A stretch of 64,000 nucleotides of DNA from contig JAYKKT010000074.1 of NCBI GenBank assembly GCA_036023115.1, positions 11,831,001-11,895,000 of the forward strand, given 5' to 3'. The notes under the pieces were generated by a model, which did no database searches, was not told the DNA's origin, and worked only from the letters and a program-made list of their open reading frames with translations. Below are positions 23,101 to 33,314 of the stretch, in pieces. Origin of the DNA: Brasenia schreberi (lineage: Eukaryota; Streptophyta; Magnoliopsida; Nymphaeales; Cabombaceae). Each line of letters starts with the position of its first letter. Within the stretch, counting starts at the first letter, position 1. The position numbers and the translations under genes were made by a program.

Positions 23101-26100
23101 GCAATCATCCTCCTTTATTCGGGCTTGAGACTAGCCATGCAAGGGTGATTCCTTTACCGATTCCTTACATGGGCAATATAAAGTACTACGTGTGCATTTT
23201 TTAGTTTTCCTTAAGAAATATCTAAATGCAACAACAACAATAACTAAGCCTTTTCCCATACTAGATGGGGTCGGCTACATGGATTCTTTGTTTCCACAGA
23301 ACCCTATCGTGTGCCATGTTAGCGGTTAACTCACAATAAGCTAGATCATTCTTTATTGTTTCTCACTTTTGTGGTCGTCCTTTAATACTTTCCAAATTTA
23401 GCTTTTCATACCTTCTTACAGGTTCGTTCTTTTGATCTTCTTTCTATATGTCCAAACATCTTAAACGATATTCTATCATTTTATCCTCTATTGGTGCCAC
23501 TCCTAATTTGTTTCTAATAACCTCATTATGTATATGGTCTTTTCTTGTATGACCACTCATCCATCTCAACATCTTCATTTCTGTCACAAACATCTTTTGT
23601 ACATGAGGATTAACTGTTCAACACTCACAACCAGAAAACAGGGCAGGCCTAATTGCTACTCTATAATATTTATCTTTTAACTTTAATGATATCTTCTTAT
23701 CACAAAGAATACTTGATGCTCCTCTCCATTTTAACCAACCAGCATTAATTCTATGCATAACATCTCCATCAATTCTTCCATCACTCTGAAAAATTGATCC
23801 TAAGTATTTAAAACTTTTCTTTTGGGGGATGCAATGTGTGTCAATTTTAATTTCTATATCCTTTGAAGTAACCAAATGATCAAACTTACATTCCATATAT
23901 TCTGTCTTTGTTCTACTAAGTCTGAGGCCTTTGCTTTCTAATGTTTCTCTCCATAGTTCCAATTTTCTATTAACTTTTTCCTTAGACTCCTCCACTAACA
24001 CAATATCATCCGCAAATAACATACACCAAGGTACTTCATCTTGAATATGTTTTGTTAACTCATCAATCACCATTATAAATAAATATGGACTTAAAGTTGA
24101 TCTTTAATGTAACCCAATATTAACTTCAAAGAAGTCTGTGATTCCTTCTTGAGTCCTCACACATGTTTTTGCACCATCGTACATGTCTCTTATAAGGTTA
24201 ATGTATGTCAATGGGATACCTCTTTTTTCCAAAGTTCTCCAAAGAACCTCTCTCGATACCTTATCGTAAGCTTTTTCTAGATCAATAAATATCATGTGAA
24301 GGTCTTTCTTTTTTCCTCTAAAATGTTCCATAAGACGTCTCAAAAGGTGAATCGCTTCAACAGTAGATCTGCCTAACATGAATCCAAATTGGTTCTCTGT
24401 TATACTTGATACTTGTCTTAACCTACATTCGATAATTCCTTCCCACAATTTCATAGTATGGCTCATTAACTTGATACCTCGATAATTTGCACAATTCTGA
24501 ATGTCTTCCTTGTTCTTATATATGGGTATAAGTGTACTCGCTCTCCATTCCTCGGGCATCTTTTGGTTTCTCTATATTTCATTAAATAGTCTTGTGAGCC
24601 AAGTGATTCCTATTTCTCTTAGTATTTTCTAAACTTTTATAGGAATATTGTCTGGTCCTACCGATTTACCACCCTTCATATGTTTAAGAGCCTCTTTGAT
24701 TTCATTCTTTTGAATACGTCGTTAGAAATTATGGTTTATATACTTTTATGATTTAGGTCTCTCCTAAGCTAATACTAACATCTTTATTTTCACTAAAAAG
24801 CTTATAAAAATATTTTTTCCATCTATTTCTTATATCACTATTTTCCATTATATTTTTTTCATCCTCGTCCTTGATGCATCTAACATAATTAAAATCTTTA
24901 GTTTTCTTATCTCTAGCCCTAACTATCCAAAAATCTTTTTCACCCTCTTTTGAGTTGAGTTTTTTATATAAATCCTCCCAAATTTTAGATTTTGCTTCAC
25001 TGACGGCCTTTTTCGCTTCCTTCTTTGCCTTGATTTTATTTTGTACTACTTCACTCAACCATAAAGCTTCTTTTTGTGCCGGTACACTTCCCTTAGATAT
25101 ACCTAATACATCCTTCATCACTTTCCTAATATATATAGCTATATTGTTCCACCTATCACAGGGTGTACCAACATAATTCTAAACATCTCCTTGAAGGACT
25201 TTCTGTTTAATTATATCTTCTTTCTTGCTTTTGAGGTTCCACCATTTAGTCTGAATAGCTCGATGCACTCTTTTATTCTTTATCCATTTTTTTATTTGTA
25301 AATCTATAACTAAAAGTTGATGTTGGGTGGTTAAGCTTTCTCCTCGAATTGCCTTGCAATCTTTACAACATGCTCTATCTTTTTTTCTACAAATAAAGTA
25401 ATCAATTTGTGTTTGTGATAAGCCACTCTTATAAGTAATTAAATGTTCATCTCATTTTTTGAAGATTGCATTGACTATAAAGAGATCAAATGACATAGCA
25501 AAATTTAAAATCTCCCTACCTTCCTCATTTATATCCCCAAAACCAAAGTTTCCATGAATACCTTGATATCCTAATGCCTCTTTACCGACATGTCCATTTA
25601 AGTCTCCTCCTAAACAAATCATCTCCCTTTGTGGAATCTTTTGAATCACCTTATCTAACTCTTCCCAAAAAGATTTTTTTATACTATCTTCTAGTCCTAC
25701 TCAGGGTGTGTAAGCATAAACTATATTCAAAACCTCTGCTCCTAATACTAATTTCAACATAATGATTCGATCGCCATATCGTTGTATGTCTACTACACTA
25801 TCCTTTAAATCTTTATTTATGATAATACCAACTCTTTTTCGAGCCTTTTCTTTAGATGAGTACCATAATTTAAAACCTTTATGGAGCCTTTTCTTTAGCT
25901 GAGTACCATAATTTAAAACCTTTATCCTCTATCTCCTTTCCTTTTTCTTCAACCCACTTTGTCTCTTATAAACATGTAATAGGAATCTTTCTCTGAATCA
26001 TAGTATCTACCACCTCCATTAGCTTACTGGATAATGTTTCAATATTCCAAGAACCAATACGAATCTTATTATCTAGAACTAGCTTCCTTATCCCCACATT

Positions 26101-29100
26101 CGTCTATATTCAAAATGCGGAGACCCTGTTTATAAATTATTCACTACATTCGAGTGGCAATGTTGTGGGACTAACTTCTTTACCCACACCAGTCCATGAT
26201 GTGGGAACCCTCTCTACAATTGATTCACTACATTCAGCGAAAATATAGTGATCCTTGCTTACTTATCACTACATTCGAGCTCTGTAGTGCGTCACTAGGC
26301 GGGGACGCCCTAAAGCAATGCTCATAATTTGTGTAATCCATGTTATAAAAATCCGATGAAGTTTTACGCTGGCTATCGGAAGCCTAATACAACCCTCCTC
26401 CTTTATCCGAGCTTGGGACCGGCAATGCAAGAGTGATCCCTTACATGAGCGGAGTTTTAAGAAAGAAATATCTAAATATCTAAAAATAATTGTCAAACAA
26501 TCTTTGTAACACACAAAATTTCCTCCATCACATGCATGTGTGAAAGATAGCACTATCTTAAACAAAAAGACTACAAAAAAAGCTATATTAAAGTTTTAAT
26601 CTACTATAAATTGAGAGAGTTATACATTTTAAAAATTTCAAACTACAAGACAAATAAAACATGGAAAATACTAGCTAGTTTCTTTATTCTTCTTTCTTGT
26701 TCTCCTTCAGTAGCTTCTCCTAGTCCTTGTGATCCCCTTCACATTTTATGTTCTTCTTTACTCACTTTCACATCCTATGTATCCATGAGAATATGTTTCT
26801 TGACTTGTTGAGGCATAATAGAGCTAGATATCTCACATAGTACATTAAAATGTAATAGGGTTGGGCCATAGAGACCATAAGTTTGTGTTTGAAATACATT
26901 GAGGTACAATCACTAGTAAATTAGTCTTTTGAGCAACTGCTATAATGCTTTCACTCTTCTCTATATCTCATGTATTCAATAAAAGAGATACAGATTAAAC
27001 ATGAGATTGTTGTTGGACCCATATTCATATTATGCCTTTTGATCCGATTTGACCTTGTTTGATATTCATATTCGAGTTCATCGAGGGGTTCATTTTACAA
27101 CTTGTTTATTTTTTAATATTTGTTGGCATGTTTAGAGAAAAATGTGTTGCAATATTTGAATGATTTAAAACTTAACTATTAATTAAATAAAAAATGTATT
27201 TGTTGGAAAACAATAAGTTGCATGTTCCTGTATAATTGAGATCCATGTTGTTGGCCTTTTGTTAGAAATCAATTAATGTTTGGAGATACACTTATCGTTA
27301 TTTGAAAATTAAAACTTGTCGTTGAATACAACAACAACAACAACAACTAAGCCTTTTCCCATACTAGACGGGGTCGGCTACATGGATTCTTTGTTTCCAC
27401 AGATCCCTATCATGTGTCATGTTAGCAGTTAACTCCCAATAAGCTAGATTATTCTTTATTATTTCTTTCCAACACTTTTGTGGTCGTCCTCTACCTCTTT
27501 TAATACTTTCAAAATTTAGTTTTTCTAACCTTCTTAGAGGTTCTTCTTTTGATCTTCTTTCTATATGTCCAAACCATCTTAAACGATGTTCTCTCATTTT
27601 ATCCTCTATTGGTGTCACTCCTAATTTGTTTCTAAAAACCTCATTATGTATACGGTCTTTTCTTGTATGAACACTCATCCATCTCAACATCTTCATTTCT
27701 GTCATAGACATCTTTTGTACATGTTAATCATTAACTGCCCAACACTCAGAACCATAAAACATGGCAGGCCTAATTGCTGCTCTATAATATTTACCTTTTA
27801 ATTTTAATGATATTTTCTTATCACAAAGAATACCTGATGCTCCTCTCCATTTTAACCAACCAACATTAATTCTATGTGTAACAAAACTTTCCTTTTGGGG
27901 AATGCAATGTGTGCCAATTTTAATTTCTATGTCCTCTGAAGTAGTCAAATGATCAAACTTACATTCCATATATTCTGTCTTTGTTCTACTAAGTCCGAGG
28001 CCTTTGCTTTCTAATGTTTCTCTCCATAGTTCCAATTTTCTATTAACTTTTTCCTTAGACTCCTCCACTAATACAATGTCATCTCCAAATAACATACACC
28101 AAGGTACTTCATCTTGAATGTGTTTTGTTAACTCATCCATCACCATTATAAATAAGTATGGACTTAAAGTTGATCCTTGATGTAACCCAATATTAACTTC
28201 AAAGAAGTCTGTCGTTCCTTCATGAGTCCTCACACATGTTTTTGCACCATCATACATGTCTCTTATAAGGTTAATATATGTCAATGGGATACCTCTTTTT
28301 TCCAAAGTTCTCCAAAGAACCTCCCTCGGTACCCTATCATAAGCTTTTTCTAGATCAATAAATATCATGTGAAGGTCTTTCTTTTTTGCTCTAAAATGTT
28401 TCATAAGATGTCTCAAAAGGTGAATCGCTTCAATAGTAGATCTGCCTGGCATAAATCCAAATTGGTTCTCTATTGTACTTGATACTTGTCTTAACCTACG
28501 TTCGATAATTCTTTCCCATAATTTCATAGTATGACTCATTAACTTGATACCTCGATAATTTGTACAATTTTGAATGTTTCTCTTGTTCTTATATATGGGT
28601 ATAAGTGTACTTGCTCTCCATTCCTCAGGCATCTTTTGGCTTTTCCATATTTCATTAAATAGTCTTGTGAGCCAAGTGATTCCTATTTCTCCTAGTATTT
28701 TCCAAACTTCTATAGGAATATTATCTAGTCCTACCGATTTACCACTCTTCATATGTTTAAGAGCCTCTTTGACTTCATTCTTTTGAATACGTCGGTAGAA
28801 ATTGTGGTTTATATACTTTTCTGACTTGGCTAAATCTCCTAAACTAATACTAACATCTTTATTTTCACTAAAAAGATTATAAAAATAGTTTTTCCATCTA
28901 TTTCTTATATCATCATTTACCACTAGAATTTTTTCATCCTCGTCTTTTATGCATCTAACATAATTAAGATCTTTAGTTTTCTTATCTCTAGCCCTAGCTA
29001 TCCTAAAAATATCTCTTTCACCCTCTTTCGAGTTGAGTTTTTTATATAAGTCATCCCAAATGTTAGCTTTTGGTTCACTAACGGCCTTTTTCGCTTCCTT

Positions 29101-32100
29101 CTTTGCTTTCTTATAAGCTTCTAAAGTTTCACTAGTTTTCTTAGCATAATGTAATTTGTAACATGCCCTCTTTACCTTTGTCGTTGAATAAATTGGAAAA
29201 ATGTTTGTTGACAATAAGTTGCATCTACTTGTATTACTAAGATCCAATCTATTGATCTTTGGTTGGAGGGTAATCAATATTGAAAAAGCACTTATAGTTA
29301 TCTTGAATAACTTGTATTTGATAAAATTGTTTTAAGAGAATTGTGAGACATTTTGAAAACATGAAGTTGATTCCTTTGACTTGTTTTGATCATCGCAATA
29401 GATTATCTTATTTTTGGAACAATAAAATCATGTTTGAGATTGTGAGTTATTTAAGGACCTTAGGAATTGTACGTACGAAGGTTTTGAGCTTTGCCTTAAA
29501 AAACTTGTTTGGGTTATAGTTTATCCTTAAAACTCGAGTTTGAGCTTAGCTTTAAAGTTGATTTTGAGTTATTAGATATACTAAAGTCTCCTTATAATAT
29601 CACAAGTTTGTATTGATTTATGAACAATCCTATTTGGATGATATCAATGTTTTCTATTAAATGACTTTCTTGAATTAGAGCAAATCAACTTTATGAACTT
29701 ATTTGACCTTTTTTTGGTTTGCCTTGTGGATTAAATTGTCTTATTGGTTTTAGAAATTGAGTGAATGTATGTAATGATACTTCATTGGTCTTCATGAATG
29801 ATGAAAAACAAATTGATGCTTTAGTTGTGGAAAGATATTTCAAAGAAAGTTGTGCTCTCTCATATTCATGTTTTTGTACTGCTTTCACTCTTCTCTATAT
29901 AAAGTCCTCTCATGTATTCAATAAACGTAAAGCCCCCTTCGTGGCTGTTTTGTATATAGATTTGATCTTCAATAAAAGTGATACATGACATGTCCGCAAA
30001 TTGCATCTCATCACGATTGTTTTCCTGTGCTGTTCCCAGATTTCTTTGCTATACTATTTTTAAATTGAATGGGAATCAGGATTTGTAAGACATTTATGAA
30101 TTGCATCTCATCACGATTTTTTCTCTGTGCTGTTCCCAGATTTCTTTGCTATACTATTTTTCAATTGAATGGGAATCAGGATTTGTAGGCCATTTATGAA
30201 TGCAAGAAATTCGTGACTTGGAGCTTTGGAGGAGAGAGCAGGGGTCCTTTTGAAGAGATGCAGGGAAAAGGGAGGTTAAGAAGGTCGGCTCAAGGGGTTC
30301 AAAACAAGCACAAGCCTTGGAAGTTGAAAAACACGCCCTTCAAAAAATCAATAATGTATAGTATGAAAGGCACTAGAAGAAATGTACATTTTCTTTTGTG
30401 TTAACCAAAGAAAATCATACTCACAATTCCTCCCATGCATTCCAACTTACTACCCACTCAATCCAGAGCATCTAGGTTGTCGCCATAAAAAGTTGCACCC
30501 ACTCACAATTTATCAAAGGCCAATAAGTTTCAAATGGAAAACCACATTGTTCACAAGGAAATGAAAAGAAATTCCACTGGTATATCTATCTGACGAGGTA
30601 TGTTAACTGCATAATCCTTATGAACCCTTGGGAGAGTAATGAGATACCTTGAGACAGTTTAAGGGAGGTTGGTGTTGGGCAAATGTATTCATTATGCTGA
30701 AAGTGTGGTAATTTTCAAATATTTCACCATATTCAAATATTTCCTGTTCCTTATGTGCTCTTTGTCTCATTGTTTGTGTTGTGGTACTTGCATGAACTTC
30801 TGGTATCTTTTTTATATTTGAAGAGTTATCATTAATAGTTATACTTGTATCTTATTCTGCCTCAATTCTCTTCTTTTCGGAGTTGAACTGAAATACCTAT
30901 AAAGGCTGTCTTAAATGATAGGAGAACAGTATTGATGATGATTATAATTATAATAACGAGATCAACTTGATACCTACTAATATATATATTTATTTCTTTT
31001 CATGTGGATTTTCTGTGCTATGTAAGTTTCATTTATCATGACAGGATCCAAATTGTTATTACATGAATTGCCTTCTATATTGGATGGATCAGCAAAGCAT
31101 AAAGCCCAAGAGCAAGATGATTCACTAGCTACTCTAGCATCTAAGGTACTGTGGACAGCAATGCCAGTTGGAAAAATCACTGCTATTTATATGAGGTAGG
31201 ATACTCTCGTCATGAAACTGCTCATGCTATACTTTTAGTGTGAAGTCTAGACAAGACTACTTATGCCCATGGAATGTCTGTGAACCTCCTTAAGCATTAT
31301 CAAGGAAGGTGAGGGATAAATGGACTCTTGGTTTCCAGACTGCTTGATCTTATGGAATGTTCGCATTGAACTCCAAGAAAAGCAAGATTGTGTTTTATAC
31401 TTTCCTTTCATCACTTTCAAGGTCTTCCGCTGTTTAGTGTTCACCATCTAGTTTCTCACAAGTTGGAGCAGAAGAAGAAAATACAAGACGTTCCAGGCAA
31501 AAAAATTGTCATAACTGATTATCTAGAAAAAAAAGATAATTAACTATGATCCATTTAAATTGTACTTTTTTAAGGTAATGCAATAGATTAGATTTTGGTA
31601 TCAGAGTATCCGTTGTCTGTCTATAAGAAGTATTATGGAATACACTTGAATATAAAGTGATGTTGTAAAAGGACTGATAATTTACCGGCTGTACCTTGGA
31701 ATTGTCAAATGCCAAGTAATATGTTCTCCTCACCAGAACATTTTCTTGGCAACAAATGAATGAAATTATCTTATTCTTTTTAAAGGTTGACTTGTTAATT
31801 ATGTATCGCTCATTGAAGTCACATTTGAGTTGCGTGTTCTAATTCAATCACGAATCTTGCCATAATATGTTCATATACTTGATATGGTTAACTTGACTGG
31901 CTTATACCTGATCATACTGATAACTGTTTCATATCCAGCTGATTCTCTTCAAGTGGATCCAAATAATTTCCCATTGCTAATATGTTTTGCACTCAGTGAA
32001 ATCTACTTGATTTTCTTCAAATGTATCCAAATCACTGTTGCAATCGGACCTCCCAGTATGATTATTTGTTCCAGGACCGTCATCATTTTCTCTGTGAGCT

Positions 32101-33243
32101 ATCAGTCATACACTCTTTTGGGGTGCTATTCTATTCTCAGTCTTATAGTTGAAACTACCTGCTTAGAGTCACCCGTAGAAAATCTATGGTTGTTTCTCAA
32201 TACACTTTGCAAGAAATAGGGTGCCTCCGATTTTATATAGTAATGGCATATTATCTATATAATAAAAACTTGGTATAATAAGAACTTAACAAGTTATAGG
32301 TTTTATAAAAGGTCAGCTTAAAGAACCAGTGCACTATTATGTATCATGGCACATCACCTTGGTGCTCTGGTGTGACCCTTATCTTGCTTATATAAAAAAA
32401 AGTACTGCACTATTTACAATTTGGTTACGGATTAAATAATTAAAGAATCAGAAATTTGCTTTTCTGCTTCAATCTCGACTGGTGTATTTCATTTTGGATC
32501 TGTCGAGCTGCTGTTCAATCAATTAGTTATGAAATACCATTAACTTCATCTGTGCTATCATTATCTCTGCATGTGATTCATTGCAGAAGCAATGGATTTT
32601 GGATCTTCATGATTTAGGAGTTCTAACTATTTTGAACCTTCTAGGGACTTTTTTTGGTTTATCTATTTTGTTATAATTTTTGTAGATGTACTTTCTCAAT
32701 GTGATGTTAGTTGTCTCAGCTATTTCAAATTATGCAGGTACAGTCAGAGGAGTCATGGTTGTGCTTCAAGGCGGATGCTGTGGTCTTGCATAACAAGGTA
32801 ATTTCTGCAAAATCTTATTCTGTATTCGCTCGCTCACCTTGACAAGAATTGCAGGTTCGAGCATTTGCAGGGTGGCCGGGTACACGAACCACCGTTCAAG
32901 TGCTTGACAGCAATCAACGGCTTAACGCTATAGTGCTTAAGATCATTACAACAAGTGTTGGCCCCAAGAATAGTTCGCACTGTCAGCATAACAAGATGTG
33001 TATTCTTTTCGATGGAGAAGCTCTAGTGTTTCCCTGTGCAAATGGTTCTTTACTACATGTAAGTTGTATTTTTTAGTTTATGAACATATATTACTATTTA
33101 ATCACATTTGATAGATTCTGTTTGTATGTGTTTTGTATGTTGTCCAGGTATTGGAGTTACAGCTTCCTGGAAAGAAGATTGTGACTGCAAGGCAATTTTG
33201 GAATGGTTTATCTGGCCAGAAGCTGTTTATTCCCCCATACTGA
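11155..33243 (+). CDS. Methionyl-tRNA formyltransferase, organellar (eight exons; N-terminal exon not found)
   Basis: Transfers a formyl group from 10-formyltetrahydrofolate to initiator Met-tRNA for translation in mitochondria and/or plastids. Exons: 11155-11257, 15551-15621, 15714-15818, 18288-18321, 31045-31145, 32738-32797, 32855-33058 and 33148-33243. Every intron is GT-AG and every phase joins, giving 257 residues and a TGA stop. The product starts at [20 protein letters not shown] and continues with the folate/catalytic block [16 protein letters not shown] (Asn and His of NIHP), [19 protein letters not shown] (catalytic Asp of LDAG), [27 protein letters not shown], and the C-terminal tRNA-binding domain with [11 protein letters not shown] and [10 protein letters not shown]. 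The family usually has about 90-110 more N-terminal residues, which I could not find. The introns of 4.3 kb (11258-15550) and 12.7 kb (18322-31044) are filled with transposons, yet no exon contains a stop or frameshift, which argues that the gene is functional. A SINE lies 72 bp past the stop. Confidence 0.93.
12812..15486 (+). mobile_element. RTE LINE, 5'-truncated, with 17-bp target-site duplication
   Basis: A 2675-bp RTE copy lies in the 4.3-kb formyltransferase intron in the sense orientation. It is bounded by a perfect 17-bp duplication, ctgactagtcttactta, at 12795-12811 and 15487-15503, the mark of target-primed reverse transcription. It begins in the endonuclease domain, contains the reverse transcriptase, has almost no 3' UTR (the frame ends at GACCCCGTCTAG) and finishes with tatgggaaaaggcttagttgttgta, a short (TTG)n tail. 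Its 5' end is missing relative to the full-length copy at 23228-26485. Confidence 0.95.
12868..15460 (+). pseudogene. RTE endonuclease / reverse transcriptase polyprotein, disrupted
   Basis: The C-terminal half of the AP-like endonuclease (VCAYAPQ, then CLGGDLNGH with the catalytic Asp-Asn, then QTQIDYF) runs to an in-frame TGA at 13177-13179. A homopolymer frameshift near 13245 follows. The reverse transcriptase resumes at 13488-14612 ([47 protein letters not shown]). One base is missing near 14600 (family [13 protein letters not shown]), and the frame resumes at 14630-15460 with [11 protein letters not shown], where the catalytic box is normally FADD, then the thumb and C-terminal region. 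The copy is dead, but its breaks are few, so it is fairly young. Confidence 0.9.
15819..18287. other. Formyltransferase intron between the third and fourth visible exons, no further gene
   Basis: About 2.5 kb of AT-rich intron. Open frames at 16785-17138 and 17315-17737 are hydrophobic and low in complexity (Ser/Phe/Leu-rich translations of T-rich sequence). They have no recognisable domain and I do not call them genes. The next formyltransferase exon is only 34 bp (18288-18321, catgtag|gcaccgg ... caag|gtattt), easily missed by gene finders. Confidence 0.6.
18462..18655 (+). mobile_element. Miniature RTE derivative with inverted 5' segment
   Basis: The right part (from about 18548) is the last ~100 bp of the RTE in plus orientation: gagttaactgttagcatgac, ggatccatgtagccta, tatgggaaaaggcttagt, ending in (TTG)n. 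The left part (agttttatgttggctgtcag, gcctaatgcagctgtcc, caggcttgggacta) matches the 5' leader of the full-length RTE at about 26345-26430 in the opposite orientation. So a piece of the 5' end is joined, inverted, to the 3' end with the whole coding region missing. It sits in the 12.7-kb formyltransferase intron. Confidence 0.65.
19122..19202. repeat. Left terminal inverted repeat and subterminal GTATCG array of the hAT element
   Basis: After CAGTGTTGTC the end contains many copies of the pentamer/hexamer core GTATC(G) in both orientations, including four in tandem near 19177-19197. Clustered short subterminal motifs are known transposase-binding sites in hAT elements; the binding role here is inference. 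Confidence 0.8.
19441..21938 (-). pseudogene. hAT transposase (BED zinc finger, DUF659, C-terminal dimerisation), four in-frame stops
   Basis: Exons 21938-20111, 20027-19823 and 19720-19441 join with GT-AG introns in one frame of about 770 codons. Domains in order: N-terminal BED-type zinc finger (RCLFC then RLKHHLAGT, residues 32-54); a linker rich in Ser and Gly; the DUF659/RNase H-like core with [16 protein letters not shown] (first catalytic Asp) and [13 protein letters not shown] (second Asp); [20 protein letters not shown] segment at [10 protein letters not shown]; then [20 protein letters not shown] (catalytic Glu, hAT dimerisation) and a very acidic tail. Stops interrupt the frame at codon 19 (21884-21882), codon 74 (21719-21717), 20624-20622 and 20007-20005 (after WWNRF). 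No frameshift is seen. Each stop can be explained by one transition from CAG, CAA or CGA, as expected from cytosine deamination. Confidence 0.92.
22335..22477. repeat. Right subterminal array and terminal inverted repeat of the hAT element
   Basis: About 130 bp densely packed with CGATACG/CGTATCG units in both orientations (gtatcgcccgtatcgtacga, gcgatacggtgcgatatggg and so on), ending GACAACACTG. This end has more units than the left end, and they can fold back on one another. It precedes the transposase on the minus strand and so also overlaps the likely promoter side of that gene. Confidence 0.85.
22695..22868. mobile_element. Candidate small non-autonomous element with CAGTGGCGGA-like end
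   Basis: Begins cagtggcggacctac and ends near tggatcttccaccatc, whose complement (gatggtggaagatccag) resembles the start. The interior has the ggtggggcagactccccacc motif often seen in such plant repeats. A related end pair flanks 46619-46797. I could not see a convincing target duplication, so boundaries and class are tentative. Confidence 0.4.
22970..23227 (-). mobile_element. Miniature RTE (5' leader joined to 3' end, coding region absent)
   Basis: On the minus strand it starts atttagatatttctta like the full-length RTE at 26485. It follows that element's leader (tgcccatgtaagg, cacccttgcatgg, aggaggat..attaggctttcg, accatggattct, aaattatga) for about 180 bp, then jumps to a diverged RTE 3' end (gatagga, tgtagaaacaaagaatca, catgggacta). 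It directly abuts the 3' tail of the full-length RTE at 23228, so the two stand head to tail. Confidence 0.6.
23260..26080 (-). pseudogene. RTE endonuclease / reverse transcriptase polyprotein, many breaks
   Basis: The endonuclease start is visible as [19 protein letters not shown] and PITCL followed by a stop (usually PITCLQETKW). [20 protein letters not shown] and [19 protein letters not shown] come next. As in the copy at 12812-15486, the frame then stops at ...IFKK with TGA (about 25455). Reverse-transcriptase blocks are at 24753-25121, 24104-24559 ([30 protein letters not shown]) and 23618-24073, where [11 protein letters not shown] keeps the catalytic box. [10 protein letters not shown] is GLH-stop-RSTLSP here. 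It is non-functional. Confidence 0.85.
25841..25926. repeat. 43-bp tandem duplication inside the RTE endonuclease region
   Basis: gagccttttctttagatgag... is repeated after 43 bp as gagccttttctttagctgag..., with one or two differences. It shifts the endonuclease frame. The other copies that cover this region do not have it. Confidence 0.85.
27185..27328. repeat. First unit of a tandem repeat split by an RTE insertion
   Basis: Contains ...ttgttggaaaacaataagttgcatg, agatccatgttgttggccttttgttagaaatcaat and acttatcgttatttgaa, ending ttgtcgttgaata. The same order recurs at 29178-29320 on the far side of the RTE copy. The two units were probably adjacent (about 140-bp period) before the RTE landed at their junction. 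Confidence 0.6.
27329..29177 (-). mobile_element. RTE LINE, 5'-truncated, with 13-bp target-site duplication
   Basis: A 1849-bp copy flanked by a perfect 13-bp duplication, ttgtcgttgaata (27316-27328 and 29178-29190). Its 3' tail is (TTG)n, the plus strand reading caacaacaacaacaacaactaagcc. It starts in the linker before the reverse transcriptase. It is the best-preserved reverse-transcriptase copy in the window and lies in the 12.7-kb formyltransferase intron. Confidence 0.93.
27364..29165 (-). pseudogene. RTE reverse transcriptase, nearly intact
   Basis: A single frame runs from the truncation point (about 29165) to 27724: [97 protein letters not shown] and [11 protein letters not shown] (family FADD; Ala to Gly). 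An in-frame deletion removes about 16 residues after [12 protein letters not shown] in place of CAA then ends the frame at VND, and the same frame continues at 27711-27364 ([19 protein letters not shown] to HVADPV). Its [10 protein letters not shown] motif is intact, unlike the two copies at 12812 and 23228. Confidence 0.9.
29191..31044. other. Remainder of the 12.7-kb formyltransferase intron
   Basis: AT-rich intron with the second unit of the split tandem repeat at its left (29178-29320), a 100-bp duplication at 29999-30198 and no recognisable exon before the acceptor acag|gatcc at 31044/31045. Short frames at 29761-29988 and 30213-30564 show no domain. Confidence 0.6.
29999..30198. repeat. 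Two-copy 100-bp tandem duplication
   Basis: aattgcatctcatcacgatt...gggaatcaggatttgta is repeated after exactly 100 bp with only a few differences, so the duplication is recent. It is intronic, with no coding content seen. Confidence 0.9.
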
Positions 33244-33314
33244 AATTACCATTATGTATTCTGGTCAAAGAAATACATTCTGGAATTTCACCTTTTGTGA
33301 ATCACCTCATTCTT

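Larger units (their letters stand above)
23228..26485 (-). mobile_element. Full-length RTE LINE (about 3.26 kb), defective
   Basis: The longest RTE copy in the window. On the minus strand it has a 5' leader (26485 to about 26080) containing two diverged copies of a gaatgtagtgaat..... agggt.. unit, then endonuclease, reverse transcriptase and C-terminal region, and the standard 3' end with (TTG)n interrupted by one TAT (gttattgttgttgttgc). It carries a 43-bp tandem duplication at 25841-25926. It lies antisense in the 12.7-kb formyltransferase intron. No target duplication is evident, because its 3' end is fused to a second RTE 5' end. Confidence 0.85.

Noticed and set aside
31045..31196. Extension of the formyltransferase exon past 31145 to the in-frame stop (reading [17 protein letters not shown])
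   Set aside because: The donor gtactg at 31146 and the next exon at 32738 restore the family sequence ([16 protein letters not shown]); the extension reads intron.
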